A stretch of 64,000 nucleotides of DNA. Source: Mesobacillus sp. AQ2. Its GTDB lineage: Bacteria > Bacillota > Bacilli > Bacillales > Cytobacillaceae. Positions 1-7,395 of the stretch are shown piece by piece (within the stretch, counting starts at the first letter, position 1; each line of letters starts with the position of its first letter). The notes beneath the pieces were generated by a model. It worked only from the letters and a program-made list of their open reading frames with translations. It was not told where the DNA came from and did not search any database. The DNA lies in NCBI RefSeq assembly GCF_030122805.1, contig NZ_CP126080.1, positions 2,237,001 through 2,301,000 of the forward strand, written 5' to 3'. The position numbers and the translations under genes were made by a program.

Positions 1-2
1 AT

Positions 3-689
3 ATGCAGATTTTGAAAGGCAAATATGAGGTATCTGACAAAGAGGTGAACCAACGGCTGAGCGAAATAAAGGAACAGGTCGGAGATCAAGATCAGTATAC
101 AATGTTCCTGCAGAAACAGGGATTTAAAAACGAAGAAGAGTTAAAGGACCATATCGAACAATCCCTTTATTTCTTTAAAGCAACAACAGAAGGGGTGAAA
201 GTGTTAGATAAACAAATAAAAGATTACTATGAACAACATAAAAATGAATACACTGAGGCAAGAACCAGCCATATTCTCGTGGATAATGAGTCAACTGCTA
301 AAGAAATAGAAAAGGAACTAAAGAAAGGGACCGATTTTGCAGAACTAGCCAAGAAACAATCGACAGATAAAGTTACTTCAGTAGAAGGCGGAGATTTGGG
401 ATATCTTTCAGTGCGTAGCCAGGAGATGGATCCGACATTTCTTACAGCAGCTCTGAAATTGAAAAAAGGTGAAGTGAGTGAGCCAATCAAGACAGTATTT
501 GGTTATCACATCATTAAAGTAACAGATATAAAGGAGACTCCATTAAGTCAGGTGAAAGATCAAATTAAACAAGCACTACTAAGTAAAGAAGCAAAACCGA
601 TTCAGGAAATCTTAAACAATTTGAATAAAGAGATTGTGATAGAAGAAGATGTTTTTAGAGATGCATTTAAGGAGATAGATTCAAAATAA
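3..689 (+). CDS. PrsA-like foldase (peptidyl-prolyl isomerase), C-terminal part
   Basis: The gene runs in from outside the window, so the first ATG seen is probably internal and the lipoprotein signal is missing. The visible 228 residues hold a SurA/PrsA-type helical part (about 1-80) and then a parvulin domain (about 85-175) with the SHILV entry motif at 89-93, GGDLGYL at 129-135 and GYHIIKV at 167-173. Members of this family are membrane-anchored lipoproteins that help exported proteins fold outside the membrane by cis-trans isomerisation of prolyl bonds. The following hairpin at 799-837 closes the transcript. The exact member (PrsA or another parvulin lipoprotein) cannot be fixed without the N-terminus. 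Confidence 0.85.
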   Translation: MQILKGKYEVSDKEVNQRLSEIKEQVGDQDQYTMFLQKQGFKNEEELKDHIEQSLYFFKATTEGVKVLDKQIKDYYEQHKNEYTEARTSHILVDNESTAKEIEKELKKGTDFAELAKKQSTDKVTSVEGGDLGYLSVRSQEMDPTFLTAALKLKKGEVSEPIKTVFGYHIIKVTDIKETPLSQVKDQIKQALLSKEAKPIQEILNNLNKEIVIEEDVFRDAFKEIDSK

Positions 690-798
690 CCATCCGCCTC
701 AAGGTTAAATGTTCAGTTCTAGCAGTTGGGTTTATTATCATTGTACTTTACTCCAAATACATAATTTTTACTTTGTGCCCTTTTTTGGATGAAAGGTG

Positions 799-837
799 AA
801 AAAGAGTTAGAGAACAATATGTTTTCTAACTCTTTTT
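799..837. terminator. Bidirectional rho-independent terminator
   Basis: A perfect 13-bp stem (799-811 with 825-837) has A-tracts on its left arm and T-tracts on its right, so it can end both the foldase gene from the left and the padR-type gene from the right. The last codons of the padR-type gene lie in the right arm. Confidence 0.85.
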
Positions 838-1332
838 GAGGCTCAATAATAAGTCTTTTAACCATTTGAGATAAAGTTTGTTTGTATCTGTATAGTGTCT
901 GTTAATCAGTTGAGGCAATCCCGAAGGATATTCAGTCTCAACTGAAACTTCTTCCTGCAGTTCAATAATCCATTGCTGAATCAAATTCTTTATTTCATCA
1001 ACATTTGATGAATGGATGAATAGGGTGGCGGGATAAAGAGAACGCGGCTCCTTCAGCCGTTGTTCAAATACGAGCTGAATTTCTATGGAAAGTTGAACTC
1101 TGCCTTCATCAGTAATGCGATAGACAGTCCTGTTAGGGCGATTATTGACTTGTTCTTCTTTTACACTCTCTACCCAGTCATTCTTTTCAAGCTTTCTAAT
1201 CGCATGATAAATGTTCCCATCCGTCACCGGAAAGAGGTGGTCCCATTTATTTTCAATAATTGTTTTCTTCATTTCATATGGGTGATAGGATTTCTCCTGC
1301 AGTAAACCTAAAAGGACAATCTGGATGGACAT
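826..1332 (-). CDS. PadR family transcriptional regulator
   Basis: A 168-aa protein with a PadR winged helix (about residues 1-85: short N-terminal helix, recognition helix around GNIYHAIRKLE, beta wing around NRTVYRITDEG) and a C-terminal helical dimerisation part. PadR proteins are usually ligand-responsive repressors of transport or detoxification genes. The frame is open 26 codons further upstream, but that stretch is unlike the family. The start at 1332 gives the usual MSIQIVLLGLL beginning and follows a GAAAGAAGTG ribosome site. The target is unknown. The ABC exporter at 3.4-5.5 kb is a plausible but unproven one. Confidence 0.85.
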   Translation of the reverse strand: MSIQIVLLGLLQEKSYHPYEMKKTIIENKWDHLFPVTDGNIYHAIRKLEKNDWVESVKEEQVNNRPNRTVYRITDEGRVQLSIEIQLVFEQRLKEPRSLYPATLFIHSSNVDEIKNLIQQWIIELQEEVSVETEYPSGLPQLINRHYTDTNKLYLKWLKDLLLSLKKS

Positions 1333-1422
1333 GGTTTCACTTCTTTCGTTTGGACTAGAAATACAATATACCATTAAAGCTGAAAAAGGGTCGTGAAAAT
1401 AGCTTTCCAAAAAAGAAAGGCA

Positions 1423-1884
1423 TTATAGTTTTAGCTTTAAACCTTCATGGGTTGCAGTAAAGCCTAACTTTTCATAAAACCTTAATGCATCTGGTCTTTG
1501 TTTATCCGTTGTCAGCTGCACTAAATGACAGCCCCGTTCTTCGGCACGTTTAATAGCCCATTTGATCAGTTCACTGCCTACACCCATTCCTCTAACTCGA
1601 GAGGAAGTTCTGACTCCCTCAATAGTTGCTCTCCATCCGCCTTGATGTGTGATGTAGGGGGTGAAAGTAATCTGCTGTACTCCAATCACTTCATTTCCTT
1701 CACAAGCAACGATTAATTCATTATTTGGATCCGACGCAATTGCCTTAAATGCGTCCAGATAACTTTGGGGAAGTGGCTGCTCATAACGCTCACGCTGACT
1801 TCCTAGAACATCATCAGCTAGCATTTCAACGATCAAGTCTAAGTCTTTTTCTTCAGCTATTCTAAACTCCAATTTAGCATCCAT
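1423..1884 (-). CDS. GNAT family N-acetyltransferase
   Basis: A 153-aa single-domain GNAT protein that would transfer an acetyl group from acetyl-CoA to an amine. The acetyl-CoA binding segment R-x-x-G-x-G is seen as VRGMGVGSELI (about residues 100-110), followed by the typical LTTDKQRPDALRFYEKLGF C-terminal strand-helix. I chose the ATG at 1884 because GAGGCG precedes it at proper spacing. The ATG at 1908 has no ribosome site. It is close to many stand-alone Bacillus acetyltransferases, and its substrate cannot be told from sequence. It is separated by only about 90 bp from the padR-type gene and may be co-transcribed with it. Confidence 0.85.
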   Translation of the reverse strand: MDAKLEFRIAEEKDLDLIVEMLADDVLGSQRERYEQPLPQSYLDAFKAIASDPNNELIVACEGNEVIGVQQITFTPYITHQGGWRATIEGVRTSSRVRGMGVGSELIKWAIKRAEERGCHLVQLTTDKQRPDALRFYEKLGFTATHEGLKLKL

Positions 1885-2020
1885 TCTTAATCGCCTCATC
1901 TCATTCATCTATTTGTTTCTATGCTAACTGATTTATACACATAAGTGAATGATGTAATTTTAATGAGATGTTATAAGGTCTCCTTATGTTAGCGAGGAAG
2001 TGGGGGAGAAGAACTCAAAA

Positions 2021-2053
2021 ATGAAAACAGACTAAACCATATGGCTTAGTCTG
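2021..2053 (-). terminator. Terminator of the SDR gene
   Basis: CAGACTAA (2028-2035) pairs with TTAGTCTG (2046-2053) around a CCATATGG core. On the minus strand the stem is followed by a T-rich run. It sits just past the end of the SDR gene. Confidence 0.7.
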
Positions 2054-2069
2054 CTATATAGGGAACATA

Positions 2070-2804
2070 TTATTGCGCAGAAAAACCGCCGTCAATGACT
2101 AGTTCGGCACCAGTGATGTAAGCTGCATCATCAGAAGCCAAGAACAATACGGCACGTGCCACATCATCTGCTTGTCCAAGTCGCTGCAAAGGAGTAGCCA
2201 TAATCAAACGCTGCAAGACCTCACTAGATTCTGACAAGTTTGCCGTCATAGGTGTTTGGATGACACCTGGGAACACAGCATTTACTCGGATACCAAACCT
2301 GCCATATGCAGTGCTTGCTGCACGTGAAATGGATCGAACAGCACCTTTTGAAGCGGTGTACGTATTCACACCCATACCAACCATAGCAGTATAACTAGAA
2401 ATATTGACAACAGCCCCTTTGTTTTGCTTTACCATATGAGGCAGTACATGCTTCATACCGGCAAATGGACCAAAACCATTAATACGCATCATCAAATCCC
2501 AATCTTCAATTGTTGTTTCATTTATGTCCTTTTCAGTTGCAATTCCAGCGTTATTGATCAGGATATCGATTCTTCCATGATCAGCGATGATCTCATCGAC
2601 AGCCTTTTTCCAATCTTCCTCAGACATCACATTCAACAACTTGCCTTCAATGGAATCATGCTGACTGACAACATCAAGCAATTCCTTATTGATATCAGCC
2701 GCAATGACATAAGCGCCTTCCTCAACAAAAAGCTCAGACATTCTTTTCCCCATACCTGAAGCTCCACCTGTAATTAGAACGATTTTATTATCAAATTTCC
2801 CCAT
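2070..2804 (-). CDS. SDR family NAD(P)-dependent oxidoreductase
   Basis: A 244-aa classical short-chain dehydrogenase. The nucleotide-binding TGGASGMG motif is near the N-terminus, NNAG follows in the middle, and the catalytic Ser...Tyr-x-x-x-Lys is seen as NISSYTAM and YTASK. The C-terminus ends with the usual ITGAELVIDGGFSAQ. The start at 2804 is set by an AAGGGAGG ribosome site 9-10 nt upstream, and the ten codons in front of it only spell that site. The product is probably a cytosolic alcohol or keto-acyl dehydrogenase with unknown substrate. A promoter with an overlapping palindrome lies directly upstream, so the gene is probably regulated as a single unit. Confidence 0.9.
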   Translation of the reverse strand: MGKFDNKIVLITGGASGMGKRMSELFVEEGAYVIAADINKELLDVVSQHDSIEGKLLNVMSEEDWKKAVDEIIADHGRIDILINNAGIATEKDINETTIEDWDLMMRINGFGPFAGMKHVLPHMVKQNKGAVVNISSYTAMVGMGVNTYTASKGAVRSISRAASTAYGRFGIRVNAVFPGVIQTPMTANLSESSEVLQRLIMATPLQRLGQADDVARAVLFLASDDAAYITGAELVIDGGFSAQ

Positions 2805-2838
2805 CGTACAACATCCTCCCTTTGGTTTGTTCAATCAT

Positions 2839-2870
2839 ATTATATCCCGATTAATACTTTGTGCAAAGTA
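2839..2870 (-). promoter_or_regulatory. Promoter and candidate operator of the SDR gene
   Basis: Reading the minus strand, TTTGCA (2862-2867) and TATAAT (2839-2844) are separated by 17 bp and lie about 35 bp ahead of the SDR start. The -35 box is inside a dyad, TACTTTG-N2-CAAAGTA (2855-2870), with perfect 7-bp arms. The dyad position suggests a repressor that blocks RNA polymerase. Its identity is unknown. Confidence 0.6.
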
Positions 2871-3149
2871 ATATGTTTTTCATATTTAGCAATAAACTGG
2901 TGCGGATGGAAGAAGATGCACTAAGTGCTGGATGGCAACCACTCAAGACACTTTTACAGTGTTGAATTAGCGGCGATATTTTAAATTTGTATAGATTCTA
3001 TGGTCATAGCGAAACGATTCTTACCGGTTAATGAACCGACTCTTATTCTATTACTCACATCAGTTTTGGGAATCAATTCTGAGAAAAGGAATTGATCACC
3101 TTTTACTAGAATATGTATAAGAATTAAAAATCGAGGAGCTGTACAGAAA

Positions 3150-3407
3150 ATGAAATTATTCTTACAAGCCACCAGCGTTTCTTTCATAATCCATTTGCTT
3201 TATTTGGCTGGTGGAATGTTAGTTGGCTATATCAAAACGAGAAACTATGAACCCAATGTTGCAGGTGCCTGGGACCAGACCGATATACTGCAAACACAAG
3301 TAACATTCGGATACACGGGTTCACCTTTTATGTTTTTATTTACCTTTTTAGCAGTCGCGCTGGTTTCTGGAATAATAATATCTTCATACAAAAAATTCAC
3401 ACGCTAG
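3150..3407 (+). CDS. Small membrane protein of unknown function
   Basis: An 85-aa protein with two predicted membrane segments (about residues 6-28 and 58-79) and a short polar loop between them. I do not recognise the family. The ATG is preceded by GAGGAG at about 11 nt, and the gene lies 42 bp ahead of the ABC exporter genes on the same strand. Co-transcription with the exporter is therefore likely, and it may be an accessory or immunity-like protein, but nothing in the sequence shows this. Confidence 0.6.
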   Translation: MKLFLQATSVSFIIHLLYLAGGMLVGYIKTRNYEPNVAGAWDQTDILQTQVTFGYTGSPFMFLFTFLAVALVSGIIISSYKKFTR

Positions 3408-3449
3408 TGTTTCTTTTAAAGAAATACTTATCAAACTTGGAGGCTTGCT

Positions 3450-4376
3450 ATGCACAATGACATCATCGTCGATGTAAAAGGAGTTAAAAAACGATATGGT
3501 TCCTTTACCGCTGTTAAGGGAGTATCCTTTCAGGTGAAAAAAGGAGAAATTTTTGGTCTGCTTGGTCCGAATGGAGCAGGCAAGTCGACTACCATTGAAA
3601 TGCTGGTCGGCCTGAGAAAGCCAGATGAAGGGACCGCAATCCTATCAGGCTACGATGTGATCAAAGAAGTGAACAAAGTCAAAGAGGTGATTGGGGTACA
3701 GCTTCAGTCCACCTCTCTGTTTGAATTGTTAAAAGTAGAAGAAATCTTGCATTTGTATGGAAGCTTTTATCCGACTCATGTGGACATCAATGGACTAATC
3801 GAAGATATGCTGTTGACAGAGAAGCGGAATGACAGGATCAAAGGATTATCTGGCGGCCAAAAGCAGCGTCTTGCAATTGCCCTTGCGCTGATCCACGACC
3901 CAGACATTGTGTTCCTAGATGAGCCAACTACCGGACTTGATCCGCAGGCAAGAAGGACTCTTTGGGATATCGTCCTCCGATTGAAAGAGCGAGGAAAAAC
4001 CATCATTCTCTCGACGCATTATATGGACGAAGCCCATGTACTCTGTGACAGAATCGGAATCATGGACCAGGGAGAACTGATTACCCTTGATACACCAATG
4101 AATCTCGTAAAAAAACTGCAGTCTACAAGTTCGGTCGAATTCCATTTGAGCAACCCTCCAGAGCAAGACTGGTTTTTGAAAATGGAGGGAGTAGATGAAG
4201 TGTCGATTAAAGATAACTTTGTCCAGTTATATACGGATGATGTTCAAGTCACACTGACCTCCTTGATCCGTGCATCTGCAGAACATCAGTTCAAAATAGA
4301 GGATTTACAGACTCGATCAGCGACATTAGAGGATGTATTCATCCATATGACTGGAAGGAGCATCAGGGAATCATGA
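3450..4376 (+). CDS. ABC-2 type exporter, ATP-binding protein
   Basis: A 308-aa ABC ATPase with Walker A GPNGAGKST (39-47), ABC signature LSGGQKQR (133-140), Walker B and D-loop region DEPTTGLDP (157-165) and the switch histidine in STHYMDEA. The C-terminal 70 residues are the extension typical of DrrA/NatA-type drug or antibiotic exporters. The stop overlaps the start of the permease gene (ATGA), so the two are translated together and should form an exporter in the cytoplasmic membrane. The substrate is unknown. The class often handles drugs, bacteriocins or sodium. Confidence 0.92.
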   Translation: MHNDIIVDVKGVKKRYGSFTAVKGVSFQVKKGEIFGLLGPNGAGKSTTIEMLVGLRKPDEGTAILSGYDVIKEVNKVKEVIGVQLQSTSLFELLKVEEILHLYGSFYPTHVDINGLIEDMLLTEKRNDRIKGLSGGQKQRLAIALALIHDPDIVFLDEPTTGLDPQARRTLWDIVLRLKERGKTIILSTHYMDEAHVLCDRIGIMDQGELITLDTPMNLVKKLQSTSSVEFHLSNPPEQDWFLKMEGVDEVSIKDNFVQLYTDDVQVTLTSLIRASAEHQFKIEDLQTRSATLEDVFIHMTGRSIRES

Positions 4377-5464
4377 GGGCTTATTGGCAATTAACACTGG
4401 CACAATTACGTATTTTTGCACGAAATAAACAGGTCTTGTTTTTCACCTTGCTTTTTCCAATCATTCTGATGCTCGCCCTTGGAACTTTTGCCGGCAATGA
4501 TAGCAATCTATCCTTATCAGTAGGGCTGATCGACCTCGATCAAACAACTGCTTCAAATAACTTAACAGAACGCTTTTACAAAAATGAGGGCCTTGAGGCT
4601 AAAAAATTCAAAAGTATTAAAGGCGGGAAAGAAGCCCTGAAAAATGGAGACATCCAGCTGTTCATGGAGATTCCAAAAGGATATGAAGCAAAACTGGAGG
4701 AGCAGAAAGAGCCCTCTAAACTTCCAGTCTATTATAATGAAAAAAATCTCACGACGTCAGAGCTTGGCCTCACTGTTGTGAACGGAATCATTGATCAGTA
4801 CAGCAAGGAACTTACAGACTACAAGCCTGTCGTAACGATTGAGAAAGTGGGAATTAAAGCACTGACCATCCGATATGTGGACTTCCTGGTTCCAGGGATC
4901 GTCGCGATGATGATCATGAGCAACAATATGAACGGAGTTGCAGGCCAAATCTCCGCCTGGCGTGAAAGAGGCATTTTACGAAGAATGCAAGGAACGAGAC
5001 TAAGGGCCTCTACCTTCATCGCTGCACAAATCACAGCACGTCTGCTGCTTAATGGAACCCAGGCACTGCTTGTCGTCCTTATCGCTCATTTCATCTTTAA
5101 CATCCATGTCGCAGGTTCATGGCTTGCCTTGATCTTCTTCATCATCCTTGGCACACTTGCCTTCATGGCACTCGGTTTCATTATCGCGGGAATCGCGAAA
5201 AACCCAGAAAGTGCAGGGCCGATTGCCGGATTCATCTCCTTCCCGATGCTGTTCCTTGGAGGAGTGTTCTTTCCGATTAACAACATGCCAGACATCATCC
5301 AGCCAATCGTGAAAATCCTGCCAATCGCCCATTTGAGCTCCGCATTGAGGGAGACGATGAACCTCGGTACACCATTCCTCCAATTAGGGACAGAAACACT
5401 TATACTCGGTAGTTGGTTAATTGGCGGGTTTATTGTCGCAAGTTATGTGTTTAAGTGGGAGTAG
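4373..5464 (+). CDS. ABC-2 type exporter, permease protein
   Basis: A 363-aa ABC-2 (YhgE/Pip-DrrB-like) permease. There is an N-terminal membrane segment at about residues 20-42, a large extracellular domain to about residue 165, and then five membrane segments in the C-terminal half. The conserved loop around FISFPMLFLGGVFFPINNMP is typical of this family. It starts inside the stop codon of the ATPase gene. A diverged relic of the 3' end of a related gene occurs 1 kb downstream (6427-6499). No clear strong terminator follows, only a small GCAGTT/AACTGC hairpin at 5581-5595. Confidence 0.92.
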   Translation: MRAYWQLTLAQLRIFARNKQVLFFTLLFPIILMLALGTFAGNDSNLSLSVGLIDLDQTTASNNLTERFYKNEGLEAKKFKSIKGGKEALKNGDIQLFMEIPKGYEAKLEEQKEPSKLPVYYNEKNLTTSELGLTVVNGIIDQYSKELTDYKPVVTIEKVGIKALTIRYVDFLVPGIVAMMIMSNNMNGVAGQISAWRERGILRRMQGTRLRASTFIAAQITARLLLNGTQALLVVLIAHFIFNIHVAGSWLALIFFIILGTLAFMALGFIIAGIAKNPESAGPIAGFISFPMLFLGGVFFPINNMPDIIQPIVKILPIAHLSSALRETMNLGTPFLQLGTETLILGSWLIGGFIVASYVFKWE

Positions 5465-5729
5465 AGAAGAGAGGGGAAGAATGCGTCCGACATCATAAAA
5501 CAACCAGGCAACTGCTTGTCTCACTGAACAGTGAAAATCATAATTTGCTTTCTTGGAAAAATAATATTTAAAGTTGTGCGGCAGTTAGAAACTGCAGCTT
5601 TTCTATGTTAGCTTTAAAATTTCAATGATTGAAATGACTCGATTCGCGAATGAAATACATTAAGCGTCCCTGTGTCACTTTTTGAAGTGAAAAATAATTT
5701 GATAAAATACGCCTATTGTCAATCCAGTA

Positions 5730-5817
5730 TGTTATACTTGAAACAAACCTTTTTATCTTTAAACCTTTTTACATTACCGGTTCCATCTCCCTGCTCAAAT
5801 CTTGAGCAGGGTTTTTT
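5730..5817 (+). ncRNA. Candidate small RNA of about 70 nt
   Basis: An extended -10 box, TGTTATACT (5730-5738), is followed about 50 bp later by a strong terminator with no open frame worth translating in between. The predicted transcript would begin near 5745 and end at about 5817. No known RNA family was recognised, and no clear -35 box is present. Confidence 0.3.
5789..5817 (+). terminator. Strong rho-independent terminator without a gene in front
   Basis: CCCTGCTCAA (5789-5798) pairs perfectly with TTGAGCAGGG (5802-5811) over a 3-nt loop and is followed by six T. The nearest upstream gene ends 325 bp earlier. Confidence 0.85.
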
Positions 5818-5841
5818 ATTGAGAATTATTTTAGGGAATAG

Positions 5842-5871
5842 AAAAAACAGGCTCTAAATAAAGAGCCTGTT
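5842..5871 (-). terminator. Terminator of the cold shock gene
   Basis: The ten-base arms AACAGGCTCT and AGAGCCTGTT (5846-5855 and 5862-5871) form a stem that on the minus strand runs into TTTTTTC. It lies 19 bp past the stop codon of the cold shock gene. Confidence 0.9.
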
Positions 5872-5889
5872 CGAATAAATGATTTTAGA

Positions 5890-6090
5890 TTAAGCTTTTT
5901 GAACGTTAGCAGCTTGAGCTCCACGAGCACCTTGCTCAACGTCAAATGTAACTTTTTGACCTTCGTCTAAAGATTTGAAACCTTCACTTTGGATAGCTGA
6001 GAAGTGTACGAATACATCGTCTCCACCTTCGCGCTCGATGAATCCGAAGCCTTTTTCTGCATTAAACCATTTAACTGTACCTTGTTCCAT
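5890..6090 (-). CDS. Cold shock protein, CspA family
   Basis: A 66-aa single cold-shock domain. The RNP1 motif KGFGFIER (about residues 13-20) and RNP2 motif DVFVHFSAI (about 25-33) are intact, and the acidic C-terminal half ends in ANVQKA. These proteins bind single-stranded RNA and DNA, melt RNA secondary structure and act as chaperones for mRNA in the cold and in stationary phase. The length and sequence equal those of Bacillus CspB/CspC/CspD. Which paralogue it is cannot be said. It has its own promoter, a leader of about 115 nt and its own terminator. Confidence 0.95.
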   Translation of the reverse strand: MEQGTVKWFNAEKGFGFIEREGGDDVFVHFSAIQSEGFKSLDEGQKVTFDVEQGARGAQAANVQKA

Positions 6091-6103
6091 TTTTGTTGCC
6101 TCC

Positions 6104-6118
6104 TAGTGCGTTATCGCA
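6104..6118 (-). promoter_or_regulatory. Hairpin next to the ribosome site of the cold shock gene
   Basis: On the minus strand GTGCGATAACGCAC forms a short stem directly before AGGAGG of the cold shock gene. Structured leaders that control access to the ribosome site are common in cold shock mRNAs, so a temperature-dependent role is plausible but inferred. Confidence 0.4.
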
Positions 6119-6210
6119 CAACGTATTACTATCCTTGCCCAAAGTGATCATCAAGACGAAAAGTTGACACTTATACTATCCTTTACACCGAACAAAAATA
6201 ATTCTTATTC

Positions 6211-6239
6211 ATCATAACAGGAAACATAAAATATAGCAA
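6211..6239 (-). promoter_or_regulatory. Promoter of the cold shock gene
   Basis: On the minus strand TTGCTA (6234-6239) and TATGAT (6211-6216) are 17 bp apart. Transcription would start near 6204, which gives a leader of about 115 nt, a length usual for cold shock mRNAs. Confidence 0.6.
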
Positions 6240-6426
6240 ATCAACTCTCACTCAACTTGAATAGTACACTATTAAAGTTGATCAAGCTAGGCTGCTTTAA
6301 TGGTTCTTGGACGAACAGATATTTTAAACTAGGAAGGATTAACATTTTTTGTAGATTATCTTTTTAAAATAAGTAGTAGAAAAGTTGAAGAAGAATTAAT
6401 TTTAAAATGCTATAAAAAGAGAATAA

Positions 6427-6499
6427 TGAAACACTTATACTTTGTGGTTGTTAAATTGGCGGCTTTATTGTGGCAAGTTATGTTTTTAAATGGGAGTAG
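6427..6499 (+). pseudogene. Relic of an ABC-2 permease gene (3' end)
   Basis: This 73-bp stretch matches the last 73 bp of the permease gene at 5392-5464. The final 14 codons read IGGFIVASYVFKWE and stop, identical in protein to the intact permease although several third codon positions differ. An in-frame TAA lies just upstream of these codons and nothing recognisable precedes 6427. The silent differences mean it comes from an old functional paralogue and not from a fresh local duplication. Confidence 0.8.
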
Positions 6500-6638
6500 G
6501 ACAGTGAACTGGTGAAAAGAAAATAGAAGAGGTCGAACAAAATGCGGAATACATAAATGTATTGCTAAGAGAAATAGAAGAAATAAAGATCATTAATAAA
6601 AAGAACATAAAATCCTAATAGAATGGAGAGTCCCCCTT

Positions 6639-6740
6639 ATGGATTCATTGGAGTTTATTGACCGCAGGGTCTCCCGGCTCATTAATGAGTATAATGATGA
6701 GATTGAGATGGAAATTCTTAAATATCAGCATCATTATTAA
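6639..6740 (+). CDS. Possible small protein, 33 aa
   Basis: A short frame (MDSLEFIDRR... ending in HHY) starts with ATG about 8 nt after GGAGAG and is acidic and helix-prone. After its TAA stop the same frame stays open for another 21 codons, and a neighbouring frame is open to about 6884. This may therefore be the remains of a longer gene. No family is recognised. Confidence 0.3.
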   Translation: MDSLEFIDRRVSRLINEYNDEIEMEILKYQHHY

Positions 6741-6978
6741 GTATTCGTAACAATATGCCAGGAAGAACCGCCTTATAGAAATTTTTATCGGGGTGGGGAC
6801 AGATAAAAGGAGTGCGAGGAGAGCGGCTAGGAAGGCTTTAAAAGGAGTATATTTGGAGGCATATGGTGAGGAAGAGGATCACTAACTAATTTAAATTAAT
6901 GACAACCAAATTATTATTTGTTTGCTACACACCCTACACATATAGAAAGTAGGTCGGAACATTTTACTCATGAATGAT

Positions 6979-7006
6979 AAGCCTTACCCCTTGGACAAGG
7001 CTTTTT
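6979..7006 (+). terminator. Rho-independent terminator at the island edge
   Basis: AAGCCTT (6979-6985) pairs with AAGGCTT (6997-7003), followed by TTT. It isolates the defence operon from upstream transcription. Confidence 0.6.
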
Positions 7007-7395
7007 AGTTGCGAAATTTAACTAATTATTATAATTCGATACTTGAATGATAGATACACCAGCGGAACCTTCCTTGCGTCTCCGGAGTTTATACAAAAAC
7101 TACGAATCTATTAATTTACTGAGTACTCACACCTCCAAAATGAATAATTAAGTTATTATAGAAGATATTAAAACTATATATAGCTATGATATATTATAAG
7201 GGAATTGTATAAAATAATTTTTAAAAGATTATATTCACATAATTGGAAATTCCATGTAAAATAAATGGTAATAATGTCAGTTTTGCCTGATACTTACTAA
7301 ATGATAAAAGTTTTGATTTATAAGGAAGGTTAAAAATCCTAATATTTAAACCTCTTATATACATGGCAATTTCTTAAATATTGGGAGGAGTAACA

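Larger units (their letters stand above)
5465..5889. other. Intergenic region with a candidate short transcript
   Basis: No convincing gene lies in these 425 bp. There is a weak hairpin (GCAGTT-AGA-AACTGC, 5581-5595) that may end the exporter transcript, an extended -10 element at 5730-5738, and two strong terminators (5789-5817 on plus, 5842-5871 on minus). A 61-codon open frame here crosses a terminator and has no ribosome site. Confidence 0.6.
6240..7395. other. Gene-poor left flank of the defence island
   Basis: About 1.15 kb with no substantial gene. It holds the ABC permease relic (6427-6499), a possible 33-codon gene (6639-6740), a short open frame rich in Arg and Ala ending near 6884, and a terminator (6979-7006). 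From about 7,020 the sequence becomes strongly AT-rich and stays so to about 15.3 kb. No tRNA or obvious attachment site was seen. Confidence 0.6.

Noticed and set aside
2981..3187. 68-codon open frame on the minus strand before the exporter
   Set aside because: No ribosome site, and it overlaps the start region of the small membrane protein gene.
5672..5857. 61-codon open frame on the plus strand
   Set aside because: No ribosome site, and it runs through a strong terminator and into the terminator of the cold shock gene.
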